A DNA stretch of 64,000 nucleotides from assembly GCA_964581385.1 (NCBI GenBank), contig CAZOOK010000005.1, positions 1 to 64,000 on the forward strand. The letters run 5' to 3'. This document shows positions 1 to 9,103 of this stretch, one piece after another. Origin of the DNA: CAZOOK01 sp964581385 (GTDB taxonomy: Bacteria > Pseudomonadota > Gammaproteobacteria > Nevskiales > Nevskiaceae). The position numbers and the translations under genes are program-made. How positions within the stretch are numbered: the stretch's first letter is position 1; every line of letters starts with the position of its first letter. The notes below the pieces were generated by a model, which saw only the letters and a list, made by a program, of their open reading frames with translations, searched no databases and had not been told where the DNA came from.

Positions 1-450
1 TGCGCGCGCTGCGATGCTCAGCGCTACCAAGGGGCCCGAACGTCAAAAGCGAAAAGCAAAAGCCAAGCGGCGCGTAGTGCCACTTCATGCGGCCGCTGTT
101 GCCGTTGCTTTTCCAACCCCCTTCGGACTGCGCCGAGCACCGCAGGACAAGGCGGATTCCGCCCGCGCAGCGGGGCGAGGCATGACGCCGAAGCCTTCAT
201 CGTCACGGCAGGGATGCCGTGTCGATGAAGCCCGCCTCGGCCGAGGAGCACAGGGCACCGACTCGCGCGCTTTTTGCGAGGCGGCGCAGTCAGGGGGCGC
301 TTTTCTTTGGTGACTTTCTTTGCGCGTGCAAAGAAAGTCACCCGCCCAACAGGGGCGGAACAAAAAACCTCAAAGCTCCACTGCGTTCAGCAGGCGAAGT
401 CCGCGACAGCGGGAAACGGTGGGTTACGCTGCAACGCGACCAACTCGCCA
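1..450. repeat. Truncated copy of a large dispersed repeat (copy 1)
   Basis: This stretch is closely similar, base for base over long runs, to 36847-37250. Both contain the same block around 'ctgcgatgctcagcgctacc', the same 'cggcagggatgccgtgtcga' block and the palindrome gactttctttgcgcg/tgcaaagaaagtc (here about 312-339), followed by a cccgcccaacaggggcgg hairpin. It runs off the left window edge, so only one half of the element is visible; copy 2 shows that the complete unit has a second inverted arm. The apparent reading frames here are open on both strands and are best seen as by-products of repeat composition. Sequences of this kind are, as I recall, common between genes in Xanthomonadales. 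Nothing gene-like is seen from about 450 to 584. Confidence 0.8.
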
Positions 451-584
451 TTAAGCCCTCATAATGACCGTCTCACAGGTCAAACCGTGGAGAGTCCCGT
501 AGCATAGGCGAGGGCTTACCTCGCTGTGAGTTATGCATCTCCACGCTCACCAGCTGCGCCAAACTTTTGAAGCTCTCTGCCATA

Positions 585-890
585 CTATTGATAGAAGCGG
601 TACACACTTGGTGAACTCTTCCTTACCCAAAAAAATGGCTTCGCAGCATTGGGAAAAGCGAAATGCAGTGGCAGCACGAAAACACAAACCATTCCGACGT
701 AGCTTAGCGACATGCCAAATACGGCAAGGACCATATCTATTGCAACGTATACCAGCGGCACATGATGTGGCTGTGGTCCAAACAGGTACTCCGATACTCG
801 AAAAGCACCAGCGATGCCGAACAGCAAAGAAGCCAGCAACGCGATCACTGTAGCTGCGAAAAACAATGTGCGCTGAAGTATGACTGGCAT
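585..890 (-). CDS. Small hypothetical membrane protein
   Basis: A 101-residue product of unknown function. It has a hydrophobic N-terminal helix (about residues 5-28, rich in Leu/Ala/Ile/Phe), a short polar loop containing GPQPHH, and a second long hydrophobic stretch (about 44-78) that could be one or two membrane spans. The C-terminal tail is basic and aromatic. I recognise no domain. The start is an ATG with only a weak ribosome-binding site. It lies on the same strand as the SHOCT lipoprotein gene upstream (85 bases apart), so the two may be co-transcribed. The opposite strand also has open frames, so the gene call rests on the membrane-protein-like composition. Confidence 0.5.
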   Translation of the reverse strand: MPVILQRTLFFAATVIALLASLLFGIAGAFRVSEYLFGPQPHHVPLVYVAIDMVLAVFGMSLSYVGMVCVFVLPLHFAFPNAAKPFFWVRKSSPSVYRFYQ

Positions 891-975
891 CGAAATGCCT
901 AGCGCCGGCGTTCAGCCGCATACGAGCGCGAATGCGTCGGCGGAAACGTATAGTTAGATTTCAGTTGGGAATCCA

Positions 976-1491
976 TCAAAACTGTTTCAGCAGTTCTTGC
1001 CGCTTTTCTTCGTATTCTTGCTTGGTTATCAGTCCCGCCTCAAAGGCTTTCTCTAACTGCTCCAATCGTGAAGGAAGGTCACCGGCGTCCTGGCGTGGAG
1101 CGCCATTGGCTGTCGCCTGCGTAAGAACAAAGCGAACGTCGTTCGAAACGAGGACGGTTGAGACGCCAGTGACACCGTTGTACGCCACTGACTCATAAAA
1201 AGTACTTGGGTTGACTACGGCAAAGCGCTGCCCTCGCTTCCTGGAGAGCTCCTCAGCAATTTGAATGAACACCGTTTTTGCGACCGATACCATTTCAGCG
1301 GACTTATCAGTGAACGTATACGAACCATATTTAACCGTGAGATATGCGGCGTTTTCGCCAGTATCGCGCGCAAAATAATCAGTCTTGTGATCGTGATGTA
1401 CCCACTGGTTAGGATCAATAGAGTCGCGTGGTGCTACGGTTCCACATGAAATGAGAAACAAGGCCAGTAAAATCGCCAGTCTCGGTCTCAT
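976..1491 (-). CDS. Putative lipoprotein with C-terminal SHOCT domain
   Basis: The 171-residue product begins with a signal peptide ending in a lipobox-like LISC (Cys at about residue 16), predicting export and lipid anchoring. The last 30 or so residues (LEQLEKAFEAGLITKQEYEE) match the SHOCT motif, a short C-terminal module thought to mediate oligomerisation and usually found at the end of otherwise variable proteins. The middle part (residues 30-135) has alternating beta-like segments and no motif I can name. Its role is unknown. The upstream 80 bases (1500-1560) hold a short dispersed sequence (gtagggtggatagagcatagcg) of a type often repeated between genes in proteobacteria. Confidence 0.8.
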   Translation of the reverse strand: MRPRLAILLALFLISCGTVAPRDSIDPNQWVHHDHKTDYFARDTGENAAYLTVKYGSYTFTDKSAEMVSVAKTVFIQIAEELSRKRGQRFAVVNPSTFYESVAYNGVTGVSTVLVSNDVRFVLTQATANGAPRQDAGDLPSRLEQLEKAFEAGLITKQEYEEKRQELLKQF

Positions 1492-1574
1492 AATTAGTTC
1501 CGGAAATCCAGGTTATTGGGTGACCCGCGCAGCGCGGTAGGGTGGATAGAGCATAGCGAAACCGACCGCTTTAT

Positions 1575-2594
1575 CTAAAAAAACCGCCGCCGCTTAAACC
1601 AAAGAAACATCGCCAACCCAAGAAAAACAATAAGGCTCAGCGCCACCGGATAACCATATCGCCAATGCAACTCCGGCATATCCTCAAAGTTCATGCCCCA
1701 GATACCTGTGAGCAGCGTCAACGGCATGAACACCACCGACATCACGGTGAATATCTTCATGATCTCGTTGGTGCGATGGCTGGTCACCGCGAAATAGAGC
1801 TGCACAGCAGCTTCGAGATCGCGTTCGAGATCGGTGGCGTGGTTGCGCACACGCGTGACGTGCTCGATGAGGTCGTGGATACGCACTTCCTCCGCGGTGG
1901 TCCAATCGATACTGGTACCGCGCCGCCACGCGTCGAGCGCTTCGAGCTGGGCTTCGCTGAGCGCTTCCAGTCGCCGCACTTCACGCCGGCCGACCAGCAG
2001 CGCGCTCCAATCGGACATGTTGGTGCTGACGTCCAGCAAATCGTCCTGCAGCTGCGTGAGATGGTGGTCCAGCGGGTCGCGGATGGCGAGGAAGCGATCG
2101 ACCATCGCATCGAGAATCTGGTGCGTGAGTCCGAACACCGACAACGAGCCTTTCATGCGCGCGTAAGTGAGCCGGCGTTTAGTGTCTTCGAAGCTGATGT
2201 TGCCGGCCGCCCGCACCGTAATCAGCAGGCGCTCGAACAGAAAGAACGCGGCTACGCGGGTTTCCAGCGGAAAGGGGCGTTCGTTCGGACCCAACCCCTC
2301 GAAGATCAGCAGATCGTAAGCGTCGCTGCGGTCGAAAAACGACGGATGGTTCGCATTCTTGGAGTCGAGCACATGCTCGAAGTCCACTTCGACGCCGAGC
2401 AGCGTACGCGGATACTGCTCCCAGCCCTCCGAAGCGCTGCGCAGGAAATCGATCCAAACCAGTCCCTCGGCCGGCATGCGCTCGATCGAGTCGTACTGGA
2501 CCGGCTGCTGCCCGGCGACGAAATGGTAGATCTCCACGCGCGGAGGCTCCAGAGCGGGTGCCCCTTCCTCTCGCGAGGAAGGGATCTTCGACAT
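1575..2594 (-). CDS. corA: CorA-family divalent cation transporter
   Basis: A 339-residue inner-membrane channel of the CorA/ZntB superfamily, which moves Mg2+ or other divalent ions as a pentamer. A long cytoplasmic N-terminal region with a helical stalk (about 200-275) is followed by two C-terminal membrane spans. The diagnostic GMN signature is seen in GIWGMNFEDMPELHW just after the first span, and the protein ends in a basic KRRRFF tail. The length is typical. The gene starts two bases after the mdh stop codon on the same strand, so it is probably translated from an mdh-corA transcript. Mg2+ against Co2+, Ni2+ or Zn2+ specificity cannot be told from the sequence. Confidence 0.9.
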   Translation of the reverse strand: MSKIPSSREEGAPALEPPRVEIYHFVAGQQPVQYDSIERMPAEGLVWIDFLRSASEGWEQYPRTLLGVEVDFEHVLDSKNANHPSFFDRSDAYDLLIFEGLGPNERPFPLETRVAAFFLFERLLITVRAAGNISFEDTKRRLTYARMKGSLSVFGLTHQILDAMVDRFLAIRDPLDHHLTQLQDDLLDVSTNMSDWSALLVGRREVRRLEALSEAQLEALDAWRRGTSIDWTTAEEVRIHDLIEHVTRVRNHATDLERDLEAAVQLYFAVTSHRTNEIMKIFTVMSVVFMPLTLLTGIWGMNFEDMPELHWRYGYPVALSLIVFLGLAMFLWFKRRRFF

Positions 2595-2596
2595 CC

Positions 2597-3583
2597 TTAC
2601 TTCAGGAGTTCCTCGATCGCCGCGCGCTCCTCGCGCAGTTCGGTTTCGGTGGCATCCATGCGCGAGCGCGAAAACGCGTCGACTTCGAGGCCCTGCACGA
2701 TTTCATATTTACCGTCCTTGCATACACAGGGATAGCCATAGACGAGGCCCGGCTTGATGCCGTAGCTGCCGTCGGAGGCGACGCCCATGCTGGCCCATTT
2801 GCCGTTGGTGCCGAGCGCCCAGTCGCGCATGTGGTCGACGGCCGACGACGCAGCCGACGCGGCCGATGACAGGCCGCGTGCCTTGATGATGGCCGCACCG
2901 CGCTGCTGCACAACGGGAATGAAATCCTTCTCAATCCAGGCTTGATCGACGAGCGACTTCGCGGCCTTGCCCTTGACGGTGGCATGCGAGATATCCGGAT
3001 ACTGGGTGGCGCTGTGATTGCCCCAGATGATCATCTTTTCAATGTCGGTCGAATGCGCGCCGGTCTTGGCGGCGAGCTGGCTCAAAGCGCGGTTGTGGTC
3101 GAGGCGCACCATCGCCGTGAACTGCTTCGGATCGAGCTTGGACTTGGCGTTCTCGCGCGTAATCAGCGCATTGGTGTTGGCGGGGTTACCGACCACAAGC
3201 ACCTTGATGTCGCGGCTGGCCTTGTTGGCGATGGCCTTGCCCTGTACGGAGAAGATCGCCGCGTTGGCGGTCAGCAAGTCCTTGCGCTCCATGCCGGGGC
3301 CGCGCGGGCGCGCACCGACCAGCAGCGCGTAATCGGTGCCGTCGAACGCTTCTTCCGGGGTGGCGGTGGCGACGATGCTACTGACCAGCGGGAATGCGCA
3401 ATCGTCCACTTCCATCACCGTGCCCTTGAGCTTTTCCAGTGCATCGGGGATGTCGAGTAATTGCAGGATTACCGGCTGATCCTTGCCAAGCATGTCGCCG
3501 GAAGCGACGCGGAAAATGAGCGAATAGGCGATCTGGCCGGCGGCGCCGGTGATGGCTACGCGGACGGGCTTTTTCATTGGCAT
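2597..3583 (-). CDS. mdh: Malate dehydrogenase
   Basis: A 328-residue NAD-dependent malate dehydrogenase that interconverts malate and oxaloacetate in the TCA cycle. The Rossmann dinucleotide motif GAAGQIAYSL lies at residues 13-22. The substrate-binding loop (GARPRGPGMERKDLL), the RLDHNRA segment and the catalytic histidine in IIWGNHSATQYPD identify the type 2, cytosolic-like family common in beta- and gammaproteobacteria, rather than the E. coli type. A GGAG ribosome-binding site lies four bases before the chosen ATG; a second in-frame ATG two codons later is equally possible. It leads a probable operon with corA. The divergent reading frame of the GGDEF protein overlaps the mdh start on paper only, because its real start lies further in. 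Confidence 0.96.
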   Translation of the reverse strand: MPMKKPVRVAITGAAGQIAYSLIFRVASGDMLGKDQPVILQLLDIPDALEKLKGTVMEVDDCAFPLVSSIVATATPEEAFDGTDYALLVGARPRGPGMERKDLLTANAAIFSVQGKAIANKASRDIKVLVVGNPANTNALITRENAKSKLDPKQFTAMVRLDHNRALSQLAAKTGAHSTDIEKMIIWGNHSATQYPDISHATVKGKAAKSLVDQAWIEKDFIPVVQQRGAAIIKARGLSSAASAASSAVDHMRDWALGTNGKWASMGVASDGSYGIKPGLVYGYPCVCKDGKYEIVQGLEVDAFSRSRMDATETELREERAAIEELLK

Positions 3584-3878
3584 GAAACTCCGGGTGTCAG
3601 GGACGAAGATTGAGACGCGGATTATGCCGCAAGATCACGGCGCTCCGCCTGCCGGGCGGCGACTCGGCGGCTACTGGGTTCCGCTGATTAAATTTTTTGA
3701 GCTTCGCGCCGCTAATCCGTTCAGGACTTCTTTCGGACCAGCCCGGCTGGCACGAGACTCAGCTACGGATGCCAGAGTGAAACCAGAAATATCATCGCCC
3801 AGGCCGCCCGCCGCTGCGCCGGATGGGGGTCACTCGATCTTGGCAACGGTCGAGGAAACCTTGCATGGCGGTTTCGCG

Positions 3879-4997
3879 ATGATGCGCTTTCCGGCCGATC
3901 TGGAACGGCGCTATCTGGACGACCGCTTCGGGCACCGTAAACACGAAACATTGGTCGGTGGTCTGATCGCATTGGTGCTCTTCGATCTGCTCATCGTCGC
4001 CGAGTTCTTCGCCATACCCGACGTGCTCAATCTGGCGATCTGGCTGAAGCTCGGCGTGGTGAGCCCACTATCACTGATTGTGCTGCTGACGCTGGACAAA
4101 CTACCCGGATCGCGATTTCTCGATCCGGCACTGTGTCTCATCCTGGCGCTGGCCACCGGCACGCTGATCGTGCTCCTGCGCAAGACCCATGCGCCGCACG
4201 CGGCGTTTTTCCACTCCGCGCTTGCCGTGGTGCTGGTCATGGCCAATTCGCTGTTGCGGCTGCGCTTCTGGTACGCGCTGGCGGCATCGCTCGCAATCTG
4301 CACCGGCTACACATTGGGCCTCGGCATCACCGGATCGGCTGCCCCGCAGGCGCTCGCAGCGAGCGACGCGATCCTGCTGCTGTGCGGCGCCGGCACGCTG
4401 ATCAGCAATCGCGCCCGCGAACGCGGCGAGCGCCATGATTACCTGCGCGCTCTATGCCGGCATCTGCGCGCGGCGGCAACATCGGACGCTCGCACGACCG
4501 ACGCGCTGAACGGTATCCACGACCGGCGCAGCTTCGATCTGCATCTTGAACAGCGCTGGTTCGACTGCCGCAGCCACGAACTGCCGATGTCGCTCCTGCT
4601 GATCGAGGCCGATGTGGGCACGGAAGCCTCGCAGGTGCAGCAGATCGCAGCCATTGTGAAGTCCAGCGTCCGTCATGCTGGCGATCTGGCCGCGCATCTG
4701 GGTGGCGCCCGCTTCGCGGTCACTTTGCCAGCGCTCGCCGAGAACAAGGCTGCCGAAGCCGCCGAACAAATCCGGGCGGCGGTCGAACGTATCCAGATTC
4801 CACTGCGCAACGGACGCAGCGGCGATGTAGTGACCGTCAGCGTCGGCACTGCCGTATCGGCCAGCGGCCATCCGGGATCGCCGCATTCACTGATCGAAAC
4901 CGCGGAAGAAGCCCTGAGGCGCGCAAAAGCCGCCGGCGGCAACCGCACCGAAGGCGCCGCGACTGTTGCCGCCGGAGAGCACCGCGTAGCGGGCTGA
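3879..4997 (+). CDS. Membrane GGDEF-like protein with degenerate active site
   Basis: The frame is open from 3549, but the sequence before 3879 overlaps mdh and is compositionally poor, so I place the start at one of the paired ATGs at 3879/3882 (about 372 residues). Residues 20-190 hold about six membrane spans. The C-terminal part has the alpha/beta layout of a GGDEF domain, with the IHDRRSFDLHLEQRW start and VSVGTAV and ALRRAKAAGGNR strands and helix. The GGDEF signature is replaced by GGARF at residues 275-279, and no RxxD inhibitory site is evident. Diguanylate cyclase activity is therefore unlikely; a c-di-GMP-independent or regulatory role is more plausible. The gene is monocistronic and convergent with the ABC permease gene. 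Confidence 0.85.
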   Translation: MMRFPADLERRYLDDRFGHRKHETLVGGLIALVLFDLLIVAEFFAIPDVLNLAIWLKLGVVSPLSLIVLLTLDKLPGSRFLDPALCLILALATGTLIVLLRKTHAPHAAFFHSALAVVLVMANSLLRLRFWYALAASLAICTGYTLGLGITGSAAPQALAASDAILLLCGAGTLISNRARERGERHDYLRALCRHLRAAATSDARTTDALNGIHDRRSFDLHLEQRWFDCRSHELPMSLLLIEADVGTEASQVQQIAAIVKSSVRHAGDLAAHLGGARFAVTLPALAENKAAEAAEQIRAAVERIQIPLRNGRSGDVVTVSVGTAVSASGHPGSPHSLIETAEEALRRAKAAGGNRTEGAATVAAGEHRVAG

Positions 4998-5053
4998 ACG
5001 CGCTTCCGTCGGGCAAGCGCGAGGCCGCGCCGTCAACTATCACCACCTTAACT

Positions 5054-7540
5054 TCAGCCGGAAGCCAACACCTGCCGTGGCGGCGTGCGCAGCGTTCCGC
5101 GCAACGATAGCCAGCCGGTCAAAGTGACGATGACACAGCCTGCGACGGCACCCACCAGCCATAGCAGCGGTCGCGGGCCGTAGGGAATCTCGAATACTCG
5201 CACCGCCAACGTCCACGCCAGTGCCTGCGCGCCGAAGGAAGCGACCGCGCCGGCCAGCAGGCCAAGCACCGCGTATTCGGCGATGAGGCCTTGCATGATG
5301 ATCCGCGACGAGGCGCCGAGTGCGCGCAACACGCCGGTTTCACGCACACGCTCGGCGCGCGACCCCTCGATAACAGCAAGCATGACGACAAGTCCCGCAA
5401 ACAGCGCGAACGACAGGATGAATTCGAGCGCATGCACGATGCGCTCCATAATGCCGCGCACTTGCACCAGTGCGGCATCGAGATCGATCACCGTCACGTT
5501 CGGGAAGGCACGTATAAGCTCGCGCAGCAACGAACGGTCGCCGGCCGGTAGATAGAAACTGGTGATCCACTGCGCGGCGCCGGTGCTTTCGAGCGTGCCC
5601 GGCGGCGCAACGAGAAAAAAATTCGGGCGGAAGCTGTCCCATTTAACCTTACGCTCGTTGTATACGCTCAGCGTCAGTTGCTGGCCGGCGATGTCCAGCG
5701 TCAAGGTGTCACCGAGCTTCAGCTTGAGCCGCTCGAATGCGTATTCGTCGGCGGAAATCCATGGTTTGTCGCGCGCGTTCGCATCCCACCATTGGCCTTG
5801 CAAGAGCTCGTTGTCATCGCCAAAGCGCTCAGTCCATGACAGGTTGAACTCGCGATTGATCCAGCGCCGTGTGTCCGGATCACTGAAGCTGTCGGAGGTG
5901 ACCGGCTTGCCGTTGAGCGCCACCAGCCGTGCGCGTTCCATCGGCCACAGCGTCAGATCACCGTAGCCGTGCGCCTTGAAAAATGCGCGCAGCGGTTCCA
6001 CTTGCGCAGGCTGGATGTTGATGAGGAACTGGTTCGGCGTGCGCGGCGGCAACCGGTTCTGCCAGCTCGCGAGCAGATCCTGACGTACCACTGTAACCAA
6101 TAGCAGCGCCAACATCGCCACACCCAGCGCGACGATCTGTGCGATTGCGGCGCCACGGCGCCGCACCAAGTTACCGAGGCCGAATCGCCACGCAATTCCG
6201 GCACGTGATCGCAGCGGCGCCAACGCGCGCAATAGCAACCATGCGCACAATGCGAGCGCGGCAGCGGTAAATCCGGCGCCGCCGAGCACGTAAGCCGCGA
6301 GTTTCAATTCGCCAGCCTGCAGCCACAACATCGCAGCGACCGCGGCAATCGCGGCCAGCACGCTGAGCACGACACGCGAAGGCAGATCGGCGGCACGCTG
6401 GAACACGCGCACGGGTGGCGTCTCGATCGCCGCAAGCATCGCCGGCAATGCAAAACCGGCCAGTAGCAAGGTCACCAGCACGAGCGCAGGGATCACCGGC
6501 AATAGAATTGCCGCTGGCAGCACTACGTGCAGCGCCGGTCCGGCAACAGACGCCGCGGCGGCTTGGATCGCAAAACCAAGCAGCGCGCCGCAGGCGCTGC
6601 CGCCGCCGCCGAGCAACACGATCTGCAGCACCAGCATGCGGCGCAGGAAAGCATGCCGCGCACCAAGACATTTCAGCAGTGCAATCTCATCGCGCAACCG
6701 CTGTGCGTGCTGTCGCGCCGACAGCGCTATTGCGCTGGCCGCGAGCAGCAGCGTCGCCAGCACCGCCAGATTGAGAAAACGGCGTGCGCGGGTCAGCGAC
6801 TCCTTGATGTCCGGACGCGCGTTCTGCGGATCGATGAAGCGTGTACCAGCCGGCAGAGCAACGGCCTGCGCTTTCGCGACCGCCTGCGGTGAACCCGCGA
6901 GTTGCACCGCGTAGCTGACGCGGCTGCCGGGACCGAGCAACTGCGTCCCCGCGAGATCGTCAGCATTCATTAGCAGCTCCGGCGCAAGATCGCCGAAGGT
7001 ACTGCCGCGTCCCGGCTCATCGGCGATCAGTGCAGTCACCGTGAACCGGCCGACGCCCACTTGCAGCGCGGCACCGCGCGTCAATCCGAGTGCCATCCAC
7101 AACCGCGGATCGACCCACACTTCTCCGCGTGGCGGGATGCCAGCGGCGGGCTGCGCCGTGCCGAACAGTTCGCTGCTCAACAGCACCTTGCCGCGCAAGG
7201 GATAACCGGCTTCGATCGCCTTGATCGTTGCCAGCTGCGTCTGCTCGCCAGCCACGACTACGCTTGGAAAATCGGTGACCGTGATGCTGTGCAAATCCAT
7301 TGCATGCAGCTGCGCGAGCAGCTGCGGCGATGGCGCATCGTGGCCGGAGATGATCGCATCCGCGCCAAGCGTGTCGGCGCTACCAGCTTCGATCGCTCGC
7401 CGCACGCGGTCGGTGAACGTAGCGACGGCGACGGCCGCCGTTGCCGCGATGACAACAGCGAACACGATCACGCGCAGCTCGCCGGTGCGCAAGCCCTGCA
7501 TGAGGCGGCGCAGGGCGAATCGCAGGGCCGCTAAGTTCAC
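5054..7540 (-). CDS. ybbP: ABC transporter permease, YbbP/FtsX-like
   Basis: An 828-residue inner-membrane protein with the layout of YbbP permeases: an N-terminal membrane anchor (about 20-42), a periplasmic MacB-PCD-like region, FtsX-type helices (about 255-370), more spans near 395-480, a second periplasmic region (about 500-690) and a final FtsX unit of three or four helices. It overlaps the ATPase gene by four bases (7537-7540), which supports translational coupling. The YbbA-YbbP pair is thought to extract or export hydrophobic material from the membrane; the substrate is not established. The divergent tesA neighbour matches the conserved E. coli tesA-ybbA-ybbP arrangement and suggests a lipid-related substrate. 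Confidence 0.9.
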   Translation of the reverse strand: MNLAALRFALRRLMQGLRTGELRVIVFAVVIAATAAVAVATFTDRVRRAIEAGSADTLGADAIISGHDAPSPQLLAQLHAMDLHSITVTDFPSVVVAGEQTQLATIKAIEAGYPLRGKVLLSSELFGTAQPAAGIPPRGEVWVDPRLWMALGLTRGAALQVGVGRFTVTALIADEPGRGSTFGDLAPELLMNADDLAGTQLLGPGSRVSYAVQLAGSPQAVAKAQAVALPAGTRFIDPQNARPDIKESLTRARRFLNLAVLATLLLAASAIALSARQHAQRLRDEIALLKCLGARHAFLRRMLVLQIVLLGGGGSACGALLGFAIQAAAASVAGPALHVVLPAAILLPVIPALVLVTLLLAGFALPAMLAAIETPPVRVFQRAADLPSRVVLSVLAAIAAVAAMLWLQAGELKLAAYVLGGAGFTAAALALCAWLLLRALAPLRSRAGIAWRFGLGNLVRRRGAAIAQIVALGVAMLALLLVTVVRQDLLASWQNRLPPRTPNQFLINIQPAQVEPLRAFFKAHGYGDLTLWPMERARLVALNGKPVTSDSFSDPDTRRWINREFNLSWTERFGDDNELLQGQWWDANARDKPWISADEYAFERLKLKLGDTLTLDIAGQQLTLSVYNERKVKWDSFRPNFFLVAPPGTLESTGAAQWITSFYLPAGDRSLLRELIRAFPNVTVIDLDAALVQVRGIMERIVHALEFILSFALFAGLVVMLAVIEGSRAERVRETGVLRALGASSRIIMQGLIAEYAVLGLLAGAVASFGAQALAWTLAVRVFEIPYGPRPLLWLVGAVAGCVIVTLTGWLSLRGTLRTPPRQVLASG

Positions 7541-8238
7541 GACATCTCCTGCAGCCGTCCATTCTCCAGCGTCAGCCGTCGCCGGCAGCGCCGCGCCAAC
7601 TGTTCATCGTGCGTGACCAGCACCAGTGTCGTGCCGCGTGCACCGTTCAGCGCGAACAGCAGATCGATGATGTGCGCACCGGTCGTATTGTCGAGATTGC
7701 CGGTCGGTTCATCGGCAAACAGGATCGCGGGATCCGCAGCGAACGCGCGCGCGATGGCGACGCGCTGTTGCTCCCCACCCGATAACTGATGCGGATAATG
7801 GTCAAGCCGTCGCTCCAATCCCACCTGCGCCAGCATCGCCCGCGCCCGCTCGCGCGCATCAGTGCGACCGGCAAGCTCCGCCGGCAACATCACGTTCTCC
7901 AGCGCGTTGAGACTGGAGAGCAGCTGAAAGGACTGGAATACGAAACCGACATGTCCCGCGCGCAGCGCCGCGCGGCCATCCTCGTCAAGCGCACTCAGGA
8001 CGTGCCCACGCAGGCGGATATCGCCCGCTGTCGGCAAATCGAGTCCAGCCAACAGCGACAGCAGCGTAGTCTTGCCCGAACCCGAACGACCGATAATTGC
8101 TACCGACTCACCATCGGCAATGTGCAGGTTCAGATCGTCAAGGATGGCAATGCGCTCGCCGCCGCTGACGATCTCCTTACGGACATGTTCGGCGTTGACT
8201 GCCAGTATGGCCGGCGCGAATTTCGAGTCGAAACTCAT
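7537..8238 (-). CDS. ybbA: ABC transporter ATP-binding protein, YbbA-like
   Basis: A 233-residue ATPase of the LolD/MacB-type ABC family. Walker A is GRSGSGKTTLL, the signature is LSGGEQQRVAIARA, Walker B is ILFADEPTGNLD, and the H-loop histidine is in LVTHDEQLA. The frame is open to 8322, but the first convincing Met before the domain is at 8238 (MSFDSKFAP), which gives the usual family length. It pairs with the FtsX-like permease downstream (four-base overlap). Upstream it faces tesA in the opposite direction, leaving about 195 bases for two divergent promoters; I could not identify specific boxes there. Confidence 0.92.
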   Translation of the reverse strand: MSFDSKFAPAILAVNAEHVRKEIVSGGERIAILDDLNLHIADGESVAIIGRSGSGKTTLLSLLAGLDLPTAGDIRLRGHVLSALDEDGRAALRAGHVGFVFQSFQLLSSLNALENVMLPAELAGRTDARERARAMLAQVGLERRLDHYPHQLSGGEQQRVAIARAFAADPAILFADEPTGNLDNTTGAHIIDLLFALNGARGTTLVLVTHDEQLARRCRRRLTLENGRLQEMS

Positions 8239-8433
8239 GGTGGAACGATTCCAGGTCGGAGACTTGAGTTGGTACGGACAGCGGGGCGGGTATTTGGTGC
8301 CGTGTGCCAGTATGCACGACACGATTTGCGGGATGGGGTTGCCGAGAGGGTCCGGTGCGCCGCCATACTTGCCGTAGTTGCCCGCGACACCAGCGCACGT
8401 GTAGGTTTCAACCGTTCACCCAAGGATCGCTAC

Positions 8434-9075
8434 ATGGCCCGACGAATCGCCTTAGCCATTCTCGCCCTTTCGCTCGCAACAGCGGCGCGGGCGGCGCCGG
8501 TACTGCTGGTATTCGGCGACAGCCTTAGCGCCGGCTATGGACTCGATGCGGACAGCGGCTGGGTATCGTTGCTGGCGCAGAAGCTGAAGAACGTGCACTC
8601 GCCGTATGAAGTGGTTAACGCGTCGCTATCCGGCGAAACGACGGCGGGTGGACTGGCACGGTTGCCAGCGGCGCTGACGCGCAACCAACCGGCGATCGTG
8701 CTGATCGAACTGGGCGCCAACGACGGCCTGCGCGGGCTGTCGCTCGCGGCGATGCGATCGAACCTCGAAGAAATGATCGATCTGACACGCGCAGCGAAGG
8801 CGGCACCAGCGCTATTCGAGATGCGTGTTCCGGCCAATTATGGGCCGGCGTACACGGATCGATTCACTGGTACGTTTGGCGATGTCTCCACCCTGAAGAA
8901 GGTGCCGCTAGTACCGTTCTTTCTCGCTGCGATTGCCGGCGACCGCGCACGCTGGTTTCAGGAGGATGGGTTGCATCCGATCACCGAAGCCCAACCGAAG
9001 CTGCTCGACGCCATATGGCCAACGCTGATGCCGATGCTGAAGATGCCTGCATCTTCCGGCGGCATTCGTCCGTAA
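8434..9075 (+). CDS. tesA: Arylesterase / lysophospholipase, TesA-like (SGNH hydrolase)
   Basis: A 213-residue exported hydrolase. The first 20 residues form a signal peptide ending in ARAAP. Block I is VFGDSLSAGYG with the nucleophile serine, block III is ELGANDGLRG, and block V is DGLHP carrying the catalytic Asp and His. TesA is a periplasmic thioesterase, esterase and lysophospholipase. I chose ATG 8434 because it starts the signal peptide; the upstream extension of the frame (from 7789) is antisense to ybbA and not protein-like. The divergent placement next to ybbA/ybbP is conserved in many gammaproteobacteria. The lipid operon begins 28 bases downstream on the same strand. Confidence 0.95.
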   Translation: MARRIALAILALSLATAARAAPVLLVFGDSLSAGYGLDADSGWVSLLAQKLKNVHSPYEVVNASLSGETTAGGLARLPAALTRNQPAIVLIELGANDGLRGLSLAAMRSNLEEMIDLTRAAKAAPALFEMRVPANYGPAYTDRFTGTFGDVSTLKKVPLVPFFLAAIAGDRARWFQEDGLHPITEAQPKLLDAIWPTLMPMLKMPASSGGIRP

Positions 9076-9103
9076 TGGTGATGGAGCCCATCATGTTACG
9101 ACT

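Noticed and set aside
1..584. Small overlapping genes at the left edge (99, 105, 92, 81 and 77 residues)
   Set aside because: They all lie in a dispersed palindromic repeat also found at 36.6-37.3 kb and share its composition on both strands.
1665..2735. 356-residue open frame antisense to corA and the mdh end
   Set aside because: Spans two real genes on the opposite strand and shows no conserved pattern.
7789..8433. N-terminal extension of the TesA frame
   Set aside because: It is antisense to ybbA and precedes a clear signal peptide at 8434, so it is not translated.
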